Shown here piece by piece: positions 44,297 through 53,700 of a DNA stretch of 64,000 bases (the stretch's first letter is position 1; every line of letters begins with the position of its first letter). Origin of the DNA: Devosia oryzisoli (GTDB lineage Bacteria; Pseudomonadota; Alphaproteobacteria; Rhizobiales; Devosiaceae). The translations under genes and the position numbers were made by a program. The stretch covers positions 296,577-360,576 of the forward strand of contig NZ_JACYFU010000004.1 of NCBI RefSeq assembly GCF_014837245.1. Direction: 5' to 3'. The notes beneath the pieces are model-generated. The model saw nothing but the letters and a program-made list of their open reading frames with translations, was not told the DNA's origin and ran no database searches.

Positions 44297-45622
44297 TCAT
44301 TCTTCCCGCATCGCCAGCCGTAGCTGGTCAACCAGCGGCTGGAGGATATAGGACAGAACCGTTCGGTCTCCGAGCTGCACATAGGACTGTACAGGCATCC
44401 CAGGAACAAGCTCGGTACCGGGCGGCAAACGTTTCACTTGGTCATCAGGCAGGGTGATTCTGGCAGAATAAAATTGCGCTCCAGTGGCGGCGTCACGGCT
44501 GGCATCAGGTGCGATTTGATCGACAGAGGCGAAAAGTTCTGGTGTTTTGCGAGGGTTCAAGCCTGGAAGACGGAGCACCACCTCCTGTCCTGCAACAACC
44601 TTGTCTATGTCGATAGGATCGACGCGAACGTTCGCCACCAGCGGCTCATCGGATGGCACGACCAGCATTAGCGTCTCGCCGGCCGCCGCCACGCCCCCAA
44701 CCGTGTGAAGAACGGACTCGTGCACAGTGCCGCTCTGCGGCGCACGTATTTCAGTGCGTGTTAGCCTATCTTCTTCGGCGATTTTTCTTTGTCCCGCTTC
44801 GGCGATCACTTGCCGGACGTCCTGAAGCTCGGCCAAGGCGTCCGTCAGGTATTCGTCCTTCACCTGTTCGATCTGAAGGGCTCGCTCGGAGGCGCTGGCC
44901 TGCCCTTGGGCAATTGCGGAAACGACCTGCCCGAGCTGTCCCTTGACGTTGGCCATTTCCTTGTCCAATGCCGTTCCTCGGCTCAGGGCCACCAGTCGAT
45001 CCTCGTAAAGCGTGTCGAAGTCAGCGATCTCGGATTTTAAGATTTGAAGTTGATCCTCGAGAGCTTCTTGCTGGGTCTTTAGGCCCTCCGACTGACGCTG
45101 CAATTGGTTGATTTGCTCATTCAGCTGCTCAATGCGACCTGCTCGCGTTGCGCGCCGAACGGACAGCGCTCGCTGCTCCAGTGTCAGAAGAGCGTCCATC
45201 TCACCTGCCGAGAAATTAGCGACAGCCGCGTCAGACAGCTTGATGGTCTCCTTGCCTTCAATCTGAGCAGCGAGGCGTCCTTCTCGGGCGAAAGCCTGCT
45301 TGAGCTGAGAGTTTATGATCGCCAAATTAGCGGCGATGGCAGTTTGGTCGAGAATTGCAAGCAATTGCCCAGCTTCGACATGCTCATCATTTCGCACCAA
45401 AATGTTGGAAACGATTCCGCCCTCGGAATGCTGGACGCGCTTTGCATTGTCCTGCACGACCAAGGTGCCTGGAGCAACAATCGCGCCTGAAATGTGTGTC
45501 GTTGCGGCCCAACCGATAAGTGCACCAAAGACAGCCACAGTGGCCCCTATGGCCAACAAGCCGTGGCGGCGCAGACTTGGAAGGTCGCCAGAACTGACTT
45601 CTGCGTTCAAACTCACACTCAT
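44297..45622 (-). CDS. Type I secretion membrane-fusion protein, HlyD/PrtE family
   Basis: This 441-residue protein has a short cytosolic N-terminus, one transmembrane helix (LLAIGATVAVFGALIGWAATTHISG, near 22-46) and a lipoyl half-motif VAPGTLVVQDNAKRVQHSEGGIVSNILV. A long coiled-coil hairpin follows (QLKQAFAREGRLAAQIEG to EYLTDALAELQDVRQVIAEAGQRK). The second lipoyl half is IRAPQSGTVHESVLHTVGGVAAAGETLMLVVPSDEPLVANVRVDPIDIDKV, and a C-terminal beta domain ends the protein. It bridges the ABC exporter to an outer-membrane channel. The start overlaps the exporter stop by 4 bp. No TolC-like gene is in the window. Confidence 0.92.
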   Translation of the reverse strand: MSVSLNAEVSSGDLPSLRRHGLLAIGATVAVFGALIGWAATTHISGAIVAPGTLVVQDNAKRVQHSEGGIVSNILVRNDEHVEAGQLLAILDQTAIAANLAIINSQLKQAFAREGRLAAQIEGKETIKLSDAAVANFSAGEMDALLTLEQRALSVRRATRAGRIEQLNEQINQLQRQSEGLKTQQEALEDQLQILKSEIADFDTLYEDRLVALSRGTALDKEMANVKGQLGQVVSAIAQGQASASERALQIEQVKDEYLTDALAELQDVRQVIAEAGQRKIAEEDRLTRTEIRAPQSGTVHESVLHTVGGVAAAGETLMLVVPSDEPLVANVRVDPIDIDKVVAGQEVVLRLPGLNPRKTPELFASVDQIAPDASRDAATGAQFYSARITLPDDQVKRLPPGTELVPGMPVQSYVQLGDRTVLSYILQPLVDQLRLAMREE

Positions 45623-47346
45623 GCCCCCGACGCCTTTATTGGATGCACATTGCTCGACGGCTGGGTGATCTGCTTGAGCACTTCCGCTTTAGGCCCAAAC
45701 GCCATCTGGCGCCCGTTCTGCATGAACAGGACCTTGTCCACTGCCGCTATGGCACTTGGGCGATGGGCCACCACGACGACGATGCCGCCGCGATCGCGAA
45801 CTTGTTGTATCGCGGCTGACAGCGCGGCCTCACCTTCAGCATCGAGGTTAGAATTTGGTTCGTCCAAGAGGACAAGAAAAGGCTCACCGCAAAGCGCTCG
45901 AGCCAAGCCGATCCGCTGCCGCTGTCCAGCGCTCAGAAGATCGCCTTGCTCGCCTACCTGGCTGTTGTAACCGTCGGGGAGGCCATTTATCAGCTCATGG
46001 ACACCAGCGGCTTGTGCCGCTGCAATTATGGTGTCGCCTGTCGTGCCGGGTCTAAAGCGACTGATGTTTTCTGCAACTGTACCGTCGAACAGATCCACCC
46101 TTTGCGGAAGAAAGCCGATCATTTCCCCGATCTGGTCCGGACGGAAGTGCGTCAACAAAGCGCCATCGAACCGAGCGTCGCCTGAAAGAGTTGGCCAGAC
46201 CCCGACTATCGCGCGCAATAAAGAGGATTTACCGGCTCCGGATGGCCCGAGCACGCCCAGCGCTTCGCCACCGCTCAGCTCGAAGCTGATGCCGCTTACA
46301 ACAGGCTTGCCCAGGCCTGCAGGAGCGCTGGAAAGCCCTTTTAAGGACAGCCTTTGAGAGGGTAGCGGTAAGCCAACTTCTCGGGCTGGCGCCGTGTTCA
46401 CCAACAGCACCTTTTTGATCCGCGCCCACGCTTGTCTGGCGCCGACGAATGCCCGCCATTGCCCCACGATCTGTTCGACCGGGGCAATGGCGCGGGAGGT
46501 GACGACCGAGGCCGCGATCATCAGTCCCGACGTCATCTGTCCCTCTATAACAAGGTAGGCACCAAGCGCCAGCACCGCGGATTGAAGGAAGAACCGGAGC
46601 GCTTTGGTGGAAGAAGAGAACAATGCTGCCCGGTCGCCACCCTTCAACTGTGCTCGCTGCATGCGCCTCGTGTGAACCTGCCACCGCTCAGACAAGTCGT
46701 GCGCCATTCCCATGGCCACGACAGTCTCCGCGTTAGCGCGAACGTCATCGCTCTGGCGTTGGCGAGAAGATTGGTGGACGACCGCATCCTTCGTGGGTGC
46801 TCGAGATGTCGCTTCATTCACCACCATGAGCACAGTGATGACCAAGCATCCGGCGACGGCTAGCCAGCCGAGCCAAGCGTGGAACAAAAACACGAGCCCG
46901 AGGTAGATCGGCATCCAAGGCAAATCCAGAAGCGCCATCGGCGCGGGACTGGCAAGAAACTGCCGAAGGGTGTCTCCGTCCCGTATGGGATCTGCTTTTT
47001 GAGCTTGAGGTGCGAGACGGAATTGAACAGATGCGTTGAACAAAGGCCTTGCCAGGCGCGCGTCCATCACGTTCGCAAACCGTGCCCCCATGCGGCTTCG
47101 GACGGCATCGAGAAAACCATAAAACGCGTACAGACCAGCGATCAAAGTAGTCAAAACGACAAGCGTAGGGACTGAACGGCTCGCCAGCACACGGTCGTAG
47201 ACCTGAAGCATGAACAGGGGGCCCGTTAGCATCAACAGGTTTGAGACAAGGCTGGTAATCACCAGTGCGCTGACGGGTCCCGCAGCGGACGAAGAAGTGA
47301 CAGCGGGCTGGGATGCCCGCTGCGCAGGTACATTGTCGGCTTGCAT
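45619..47346 (-). CDS. Type I secretion ABC transporter, PrtD family
   Basis: This 575-residue half-transporter has six membrane helices in the first ~330 residues and an ATPase domain with Walker A GVLGPSGAGKSSLLR near 367, signature LSAGQRQRIGLARALCG, Walker B FLVLLDEPNSNLD and the H-loop VVAHRPS. No C39 or C39-like domain is present at the N-terminus. It is thus a PrtD/AprD-type exporter for RTX substrates that keep their C-terminal signal. The start is 5 bp after the RTX gene stop. The first 28 codons reappear as a decayed copy at 50.7 kb. Confidence 0.93.
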   Translation of the reverse strand: MQADNVPAQRASQPAVTSSSAAGPVSALVITSLVSNLLMLTGPLFMLQVYDRVLASRSVPTLVVLTTLIAGLYAFYGFLDAVRSRMGARFANVMDARLARPLFNASVQFRLAPQAQKADPIRDGDTLRQFLASPAPMALLDLPWMPIYLGLVFLFHAWLGWLAVAGCLVITVLMVVNEATSRAPTKDAVVHQSSRQRQSDDVRANAETVVAMGMAHDLSERWQVHTRRMQRAQLKGGDRAALFSSSTKALRFFLQSAVLALGAYLVIEGQMTSGLMIAASVVTSRAIAPVEQIVGQWRAFVGARQAWARIKKVLLVNTAPAREVGLPLPSQRLSLKGLSSAPAGLGKPVVSGISFELSGGEALGVLGPSGAGKSSLLRAIVGVWPTLSGDARFDGALLTHFRPDQIGEMIGFLPQRVDLFDGTVAENISRFRPGTTGDTIIAAAQAAGVHELINGLPDGYNSQVGEQGDLLSAGQRQRIGLARALCGEPFLVLLDEPNSNLDAEGEAALSAAIQQVRDRGGIVVVVAHRPSAIAAVDKVLFMQNGRQMAFGPKAEVLKQITQPSSNVHPIKASGA

Positions 47347-47351
47347 GGTAG

Positions 47352-50021
47352 CTAGACGAACCGGAAGTCAGACGCGGAAAGCTCACTTAATGAGACGCCA
47401 TGCAGGATGAACTGGCTTCCATCATCGAAGTTAAGCCAGGCATTCCCACCCCACTCCTCGGCGTCCGCCATTAGGCCTGCGAAGTCCAAAGAGCCTTGAT
47501 CGTGGATCTCCAGCACATCGGCCCCCGCGGCGAAGTCAGCTATTCCATCTTCGCCGAAACCTGCAGTGAAAATGAAAGTATCGGCTCCATCACCACCCAC
47601 CAGCCAATCGTCTCCAGCACCACCTTCAATTATATCATTTCCCCCTTCGCCAGACAAAATGTCATCACCAGCGTAGCCGAAAATACCGTCCGCACCATCA
47701 TCGCCATATAGTTCATCGGCTTGGGCCGTTCCTATGAAGGTGTCCGCTGCAGATGTCCCCGACATCGTCAGGCCACCGGCGCTGTTCCCGAAGAGAAACA
47801 GGAAAACATCGTCCTTGGTCCAGACGTTGCCATAGCTGTCCTCGATGGTTTCGACGCCGAAATCGCCGCCCATGTCGAGGTAATTGTCGATCAGAATCGA
47901 TCCGTCGTCGCCGGAGCCGGCTGACGATTCGAATATTTCGATCAGCAAGTCCTTGCCCTGAGCGTGAAGGTAGGTGTCGGTCAGACCGTTGACACCAACC
48001 ACCTGAAGGAGATCAGCCGCCCCTTCCGCCGACCCTTCAACGATACCGTCATTCCCGTCACCACGGGCATATACGTAGAGATCATCTGCTCCACCACCAC
48101 GCAAGATATTATTTCCTACGTTACCGACTAAAGTATTTTTGGTATCGTTTCCCGTTGCATCAATATTTCCAGAACCGCTCAGAGTTACATCCTCAACATT
48201 GTCTGGGAGTTCGAAAGAAACGGAGGATCTCACACCATCGAAGCCTTCATTCGGCTGCTCCACCACCGCATCAGATGCTTCATCCACAACATACTCATCA
48301 TTGCCGTTGCCCCCAGTGAATGTATCAGCACCTGGCCCGCCATCCAACCAGTCATCTCCCACGCCACCAATTAGGTTATCCACACCAGCGGAACCGGTGA
48401 CGACCAGTCCTTTTGCGCGACCAGCGTTTGTGAGGTCGTCCGTCTGCCCCAGACCCAGACTTCCTCCTGCATAGTCAGGTCCAGTGTCGAACAACACGTC
48501 TCCACCCCAGTAGCTTTTATACGACGGCGTGGGCGTGCTCGCGTCAAATACGGTACCGAAGAGGCTATCTCTAAAGCCAAAGAAGGTGCCGTAGATTCTT
48601 TGGTACTCGCCACTTTGAACGAGCGAGCCGTTCTCAAAGGCGAAATCGCCAGACAACTCGACGAGGCCAGAAGCACTATCCGGGACATAATATAAACCAC
48701 CCCCAGCGTCGTAGCCAAAATATTCGTGATAAGCATCTGTGCCCAGATACTCATGCGGCGCAATCACGCCGTAGCTCGCGCTTCCGAGCATTTGCCCGTC
48801 TAGCTTGATGTGGTCGTTCTCGTCGGGATTCAATATCAATACCAGAGTGTTGGTCTGGGCAGCGCCACCAAATATTAAGTTTAAATCCAGATTTATAAGA
48901 TCACTTTCTGTAAGGGTCTCGTCATACAGGAACCCGACTTGAAAATCCGCTTCAGATGAAAGATCGATGGTATCAGACCCCGCCCCTCCCCAAAAGACTA
49001 CCTTGCATCCGGCAGATATTATCAACTCATCGTCACCATCGCCTCCCGAAACGGCGGTAGGACCAAACGATTCCTCGTGGAAGTAATTCTCCCTCTCAAC
49101 TCGAAAGGTGTCATTACCTCCGTTTCCCCTAGCAATACTGCCCGACGCCGAAAGAGTGAAAATATCGTCTTCTTCACTGCCAATAAGATGTGTGCCATTT
49201 TTGGCAAAACGAGCCAAATAGTGAGCTAGCTCCGCCACGTCCTGGGAGATCATGCCCCCCTGAGCGTCTCCATAGACGATAGGCCTCAGGAAGTCGTCGA
49301 GGTATCTCGTTGTGCCATCGCTGAAAAGTCGGTCGAGGAGAGGGACGCCCTTTAGGGCCATGTCCCAAATCGGGCTTGTCCAAGTCTGCGCTTCTGCCGC
49401 GTCAGCAAGAAAATCGTCGATGTCGTAGGACACAGGGGTTGGTATGTATTCGTCGAAAAAAAGATTCACGGTCCGCCCAATACCCGATGGGTCCATCCAG
49501 TTTTCTAGCGCAGGGTTGACAGCATTCGAAAGCGCAGAGCCAACGAAGTCAAAATTTTCTTGTACACTATAGTCGGGCTCGACGAACAAATCATCTACAT
49601 GGAGGGTTCCATCTTGTTCTACTATAAAACGCGCACCTTCGTTTATTCTAAACGCCGTAGTATTATATATAAGAGCTCGTTCCGCGTAGTCCTCAGCGCC
49701 GTCCGACACCAAAGACTGGTAAATCTTTAGTTGGTCGTAATTGTTACCCATACCAAAAAGCTGTGCCAGCGCCGACAATGAATAAGATCCCGGAGAGAGG
49801 GCCTGTCCGGAGCTCCCGAAAAACAGACGTATAATCTCAAATTCGCTTGCAACCGCAAACCTACCGGGGCCCGCCATAAATTCGGCCGTGCTAATTTCCA
49901 GAGCGGTGGTTTGTCCTGAGCCACGAATTAATGAGCTCGACGTTTTGTCGGGAGGCGATTGCTCCTGGCCGTACAGGAACATGTTGATGATCTTCTTTGA
50001 AGTATTACTGAGTTCGCTCAT
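47352..50021 (-). CDS. RTX calcium-binding secreted protein (about 889 residues)
   Basis: I place the start at 50021 (MSELSNTSKKII), because its ATG overlaps the upstream stop as ATGA; the Met at 50045 lies inside the upstream gene. The N-terminal ~290 residues match no family I know. The middle and C-terminal parts carry hemolysin-type repeats (VGDDWLDGGPGADTFTGGNGNDEYVVDE, YGDDGADGIFGYAGDDILSGEGGNDIIEGGAGDDWLVGGDGADTFIF) that bind Ca2+ after export. The protein ends in ELSASDFRFV, the C-terminal secretion signal. The last ~220 residues are nearly the same as those of the 3231-residue protein, so both use this exporter. The enzymatic role is unknown. Confidence 0.9.
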   Translation of the reverse strand: MSELSNTSKKIINMFLYGQEQSPPDKTSSSLIRGSGQTTALEISTAEFMAGPGRFAVASEFEIIRLFFGSSGQALSPGSYSLSALAQLFGMGNNYDQLKIYQSLVSDGAEDYAERALIYNTTAFRINEGARFIVEQDGTLHVDDLFVEPDYSVQENFDFVGSALSNAVNPALENWMDPSGIGRTVNLFFDEYIPTPVSYDIDDFLADAAEAQTWTSPIWDMALKGVPLLDRLFSDGTTRYLDDFLRPIVYGDAQGGMISQDVAELAHYLARFAKNGTHLIGSEEDDIFTLSASGSIARGNGGNDTFRVERENYFHEESFGPTAVSGGDGDDELIISAGCKVVFWGGAGSDTIDLSSEADFQVGFLYDETLTESDLINLDLNLIFGGAAQTNTLVLILNPDENDHIKLDGQMLGSASYGVIAPHEYLGTDAYHEYFGYDAGGGLYYVPDSASGLVELSGDFAFENGSLVQSGEYQRIYGTFFGFRDSLFGTVFDASTPTPSYKSYWGGDVLFDTGPDYAGGSLGLGQTDDLTNAGRAKGLVVTGSAGVDNLIGGVGDDWLDGGPGADTFTGGNGNDEYVVDEASDAVVEQPNEGFDGVRSSVSFELPDNVEDVTLSGSGNIDATGNDTKNTLVGNVGNNILRGGGADDLYVYARGDGNDGIVEGSAEGAADLLQVVGVNGLTDTYLHAQGKDLLIEIFESSAGSGDDGSILIDNYLDMGGDFGVETIEDSYGNVWTKDDVFLFLFGNSAGGLTMSGTSAADTFIGTAQADELYGDDGADGIFGYAGDDILSGEGGNDIIEGGAGDDWLVGGDGADTFIFTAGFGEDGIADFAAGADVLEIHDQGSLDFAGLMADAEEWGGNAWLNFDDGSQFILHGVSLSELSASDFRFV

Positions 50022-50485
50022 AAGGGATTGATTATCTTTCCACATGGGTCAGTTTGTACAATTGATGTAGTAGTATCAAATTCAATAATTCCACCGTCGG
50101 TAGGAACTATCCGTGGAAAGGTAATCTCCACTAGTGGAAGCCGCTCATTCTTCAGCCAACGAGCGAAGTCGAACCGGTCAAAATAATATAGCTCATCTTT
50201 CCGGAGTTTGCAGCACTCCGGGTACCTATTTAGAAATTCTTCGACCGTCTGTTCCCGGCGAACTGTCACAATGGAACCGTTCTGTAAATGCAGATCGACA
50301 TCCCCTACAGCCACCTGAGAGATGACAGCTTTTATGATTTCTTCTTCAGAGAGGGTACGACGAAGCGACTCACATTTAGGAATTTTGTCAGAAATTGCTA
50401 TGCCTAAAAGTACAAACGTGGACGTGATCGAAGCAAATACGAAAATTAGAGACAAAAAGAAGGTGATACTCCTATTTGTTAACAT
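50018..50485 (-). CDS. Small membrane-anchored or exported protein
   Basis: This 155-residue protein has a strongly hydrophobic N-terminus (ITFFLSLIFVFASITSTFVLLGIAIS, residues 7-32). A soluble part follows with several Cys (KCESLRRTLSEEEII, YPECCKLRKDELYYFDRFDFARWLKN, TDPCGKIINPL). Its stop overlaps the RTX start (ATGA), so it belongs to the secretion operon. It could be a periplasmic accessory, immunity or activator protein; no family is recognised. The 3' part is AT-rich relative to the core genome. Confidence 0.65.
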   Translation of the reverse strand: MLTNRSITFFLSLIFVFASITSTFVLLGIAISDKIPKCESLRRTLSEEEIIKAVISQVAVGDVDLHLQNGSIVTVRREQTVEEFLNRYPECCKLRKDELYYFDRFDFARWLKNERLPLVEITFPRIVPTDGGIIEFDTTTSIVQTDPCGKIINPL

Positions 50486-50701
50486 AAAATCTGCCCGCAG
50501 ATAAATTAAATCTATATAATTTTACATCGGCCCGTGGGAATGACTACCGTGGGAGAAATCTTCGTCGACGGTTGCATTGAGCCACGAAAAAACAGGAAAC
50601 GCAATTGTCTATTTTGGACTGGATCTAGAGGCCCGTAGAACCCTCCCCAGCGAGTCACACCCAAGAGCCTTTGGTATGAATGCCTGGGTTGAATGCGGAG
50701 G

Positions 50702-50785
50702 TAAGGCCGCGACGCGGCCTGCAACAGATGTGGAAATGGCAGCGGGTTGGTATGCCCGCTGCACAGATACAAGATTGGCCTGGAT
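50702..50785 (-). pseudogene. Decayed 5' end of a second PrtD-type exporter gene
   Basis: Six bp after the stop of the giant RTX gene, the - strand reads ATC CAG GCC AAT CTT GTA..., parallel codon by codon to the exporter start ATG CAA GCC GAC AAT GTA... at 47346. Over 28 codons the peptides are IQANLVSVQRAYQPAAISTSVAGR versus MQADNVPAQRASQPAVTSSSAAGP, with mostly synonymous or conservative changes. The start codon is lost. Beyond 50700 similarity stops. The remaining 50486-50701 shows nothing else. Confidence 0.8.
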
Positions 50786-50791
50786 GGCAGC

Positions 50792-53700
50792 TTAGACGAA
50801 CCGAAAGTCGGACGTGGTGAGATTCTCGACTGCGACGCCGTGCAGGGTAATCTGCCCGCCATCGTCGAAGTGGAGAATGGCGTCGCTACCCCATTGCTCC
50901 GCGTCGGCGATCAGCGCCGCGAAATCCAGGGACCCCTGGTTTCGGATTTCGATCATATCAGTGCCAGCCTGGAAGTCACCAATGTCATCTTGCCCAAAGC
51001 CGGATGCGAACACGAAGGTGTCATTCCCGCTCCCGCCGTACAGCAGGTCGCTTCCGCCAGCACCCTCGATGACATCATTGCCATTGCCGCCGTTGAACTC
51101 ATCGTGCTGAGCAGTACCGAGCAAGGTGTCCGCTGCAGATGTCCCAGTCATCGTCAGGCCACCGGAGCTGTTCCCGTAGAGGAACAGGAAAATATCGTCC
51201 TTGGTCCAGACGTTGCCATAGCTGTCCTCGATGGTTTCGACGCCATAGTCACCGCTCATATCGAGATAACTGTCGATCAGGATAGATCCGCCGTCACCGG
51301 CTCCAGCCGATGATTCATAGATCTCGATCAGCAGGTCCTTACCCTGAGCATGAAGGTAGGTGTCCGTAAGACCGTTGACGCCGTTCACCTGCAGGAGATC
51401 AGCTGATCCTTCCGCCGCCCCTTCATAGATGACGTCGTTCCCGTCACCACGGGTGTAGATGAACGTGTCATTGCCACTACCGCCGGAAATGTCGTCATCG
51501 TCGCCCCCGCCGATTAATTCGTCAGACCCAGCCCCACCCACCATGGTGTCTTGGCCGGTGTGCCCATATAGGTAGTCATCGCCGTCGCCACCGTTCATGG
51601 TGTCGGCGCCGTAGTCCCCCCACAGCTCATCATCACCCGACTCCCCGTAGAAGGTGTTGCTCGCTCCGTATCCAACGAGTTTATCGTCGCCGGCAGCGCC
51701 AAAAACGGTCATATAATCGTCATCGACCTCGATGATATCGGCATACATTGATGCATGGATGATTTCGACACTGTCGAAAGTGTCGCCGTGCGCATCTCCC
51801 GTGTTGAGGCCAGGGTCCTGGTAGAGCTTGAGGATAATTGCTGCAGAGGCGCTTTGATAGGTCACAGCATCAATGCCGTTACCACCGAAGAACGCATCGG
51901 CACCCACGCCGCCATCTAGGACATCATTTCCGTCCCCAGCGTAAAGTTCATCATCCCCTGCCCCACCAATGAGAGCATCGTCCCCAGTGTAGCCGAATAG
52001 GAAGTCGCTTCCTGAACCGCCATCAAGATGGTCGGCACCGAAGTCGCCCCAGAGCTCGTCGTCGCCCTCCTCGCCAAAGAACGTGTTCTCGTTCCCAGAT
52101 CCATAGATCTCGTCGTCACCCGCCCCTCCGTAGATGGTTGGGAAATCTCCGACGACTGATATGAGATCTGCGAAGGCAGAGCCTACCACGATTTCAATGC
52201 TTTCGAAGGTGTCGCCCTGCGCGTCGCCACCATTCAGAGATGAGTGCTGGTCAAACTTTAGGACTATGCCCGCTGAAGCATCGGCATAACTGACGGTATC
52301 GTTGCCGGTGCCGCCATTAAGTTGGTCACCGCCGGCCCCCCCAACAAGCACGTCGTTGCCGTCACCTCCCATCAGAGTGTCGTCCCCTTCAGCCCCGGTG
52401 AGAGTGTTGGAGCCGGTATTCCCGGTGATGAAGTTGTCCAGTTCGTTCCCGGTGCCGTTGATGTCTCCGGTCCCAACCAGCTCAAGGTTTTCGACATTGG
52501 CGGTGAGCACATAGTTGATGGAGGACAACACTGTGTCGTTCCCCTCGTCCTGCTCTTCGACGACAAGGTCGCCAGAGTCGTCGACAACGTAAATCTCGTT
52601 GCCAGCACCGCCTGACATCGTGTCGGCTCCGACCCCACCGTCTATGGAGTCATCGCCATGTCCACCGCTCAGTGCATTGTTGCCGTCGTTACCATTGATG
52701 ACGTTATCCAGAGAGTTTCCGGTTCCGCTTATGTTGGACGTACCCAGCAGGGTGAGGTTTTCGACGTTAGCTGCCAAGGTAAAGCTTGCTGCAGTTAAGA
52801 CAGCGTCGTTCCCTTCGCCAGAAGCCTCCACGACCACGTCTGCAGCGTTATCGACATAATATGTGTCGTCCCCGGTTCCACCAACCATCGTGTCAACGCC
52901 ATCGCCTCCGTCCAGGGAGTCGTCACCTGCACTTGCCACAAGGGTATTGGCGCCTGTGTTCCCGACCAGAACGTTAGCAAGACCGTTCCCGGTGCCGTTG
53001 ACGCTGGCGCTGCCGATAAGTGTCAAGTTCTCAACGTAGGTGCCAAGGGCATAAGTGATGCTCGAACGGACCGTGTCCTTCCCGCCCCCGGCATATTCCA
53101 CGACGGTGTCGCCCAGATCGTCGACGACGTAAGTGTCGTCTTTGTCCCCGCCGACCATCCAGTCGGCTCCGGTTCCACCGTCGAGGACATCATTGCCATC
53201 GTAGCCGTGGATGCTGTCATCCCCTTCGCCACCGTGCAATATGTCGTTTCCAGCATGGCCGTAGAGCGTGTCTTCGCCCTCCTCACCGTTAATCTCTGCC
53301 TCTGACCCAACGACCGTGAGGATGTCATCGCCCGCACCGCCGTCGATCCGGGCGCCGTCGCCAATGAAGATGAGTTCATCGTCGAACGTGCTGCCGCGCA
53401 GCCCTTCAATCGAGCAATAAACGTCACCAGCCGCCTCTCCAGTGTTGCTTGCAATGTCCCCGGTGTGGACACGGACTGCAGAGATTGAATTCTCATAGGA
53501 GGCGATGTCAAACCCTGAACCGCCGTCAAGAAGATCGCTGCCGGCGCCACCGACCAAAACATCATCTCCGTCCGCTCCAGCGATGGAATTGTCGCCGTCG
53601 TTACCCGTCAAGCGGTTGTCAAGTTCGTTACCGGTTGCACTGACAGCAGCATCTCCCAACAGCGTTAGGTCTTCAACGTTAGCGCCAAGGGTGTAGGACA

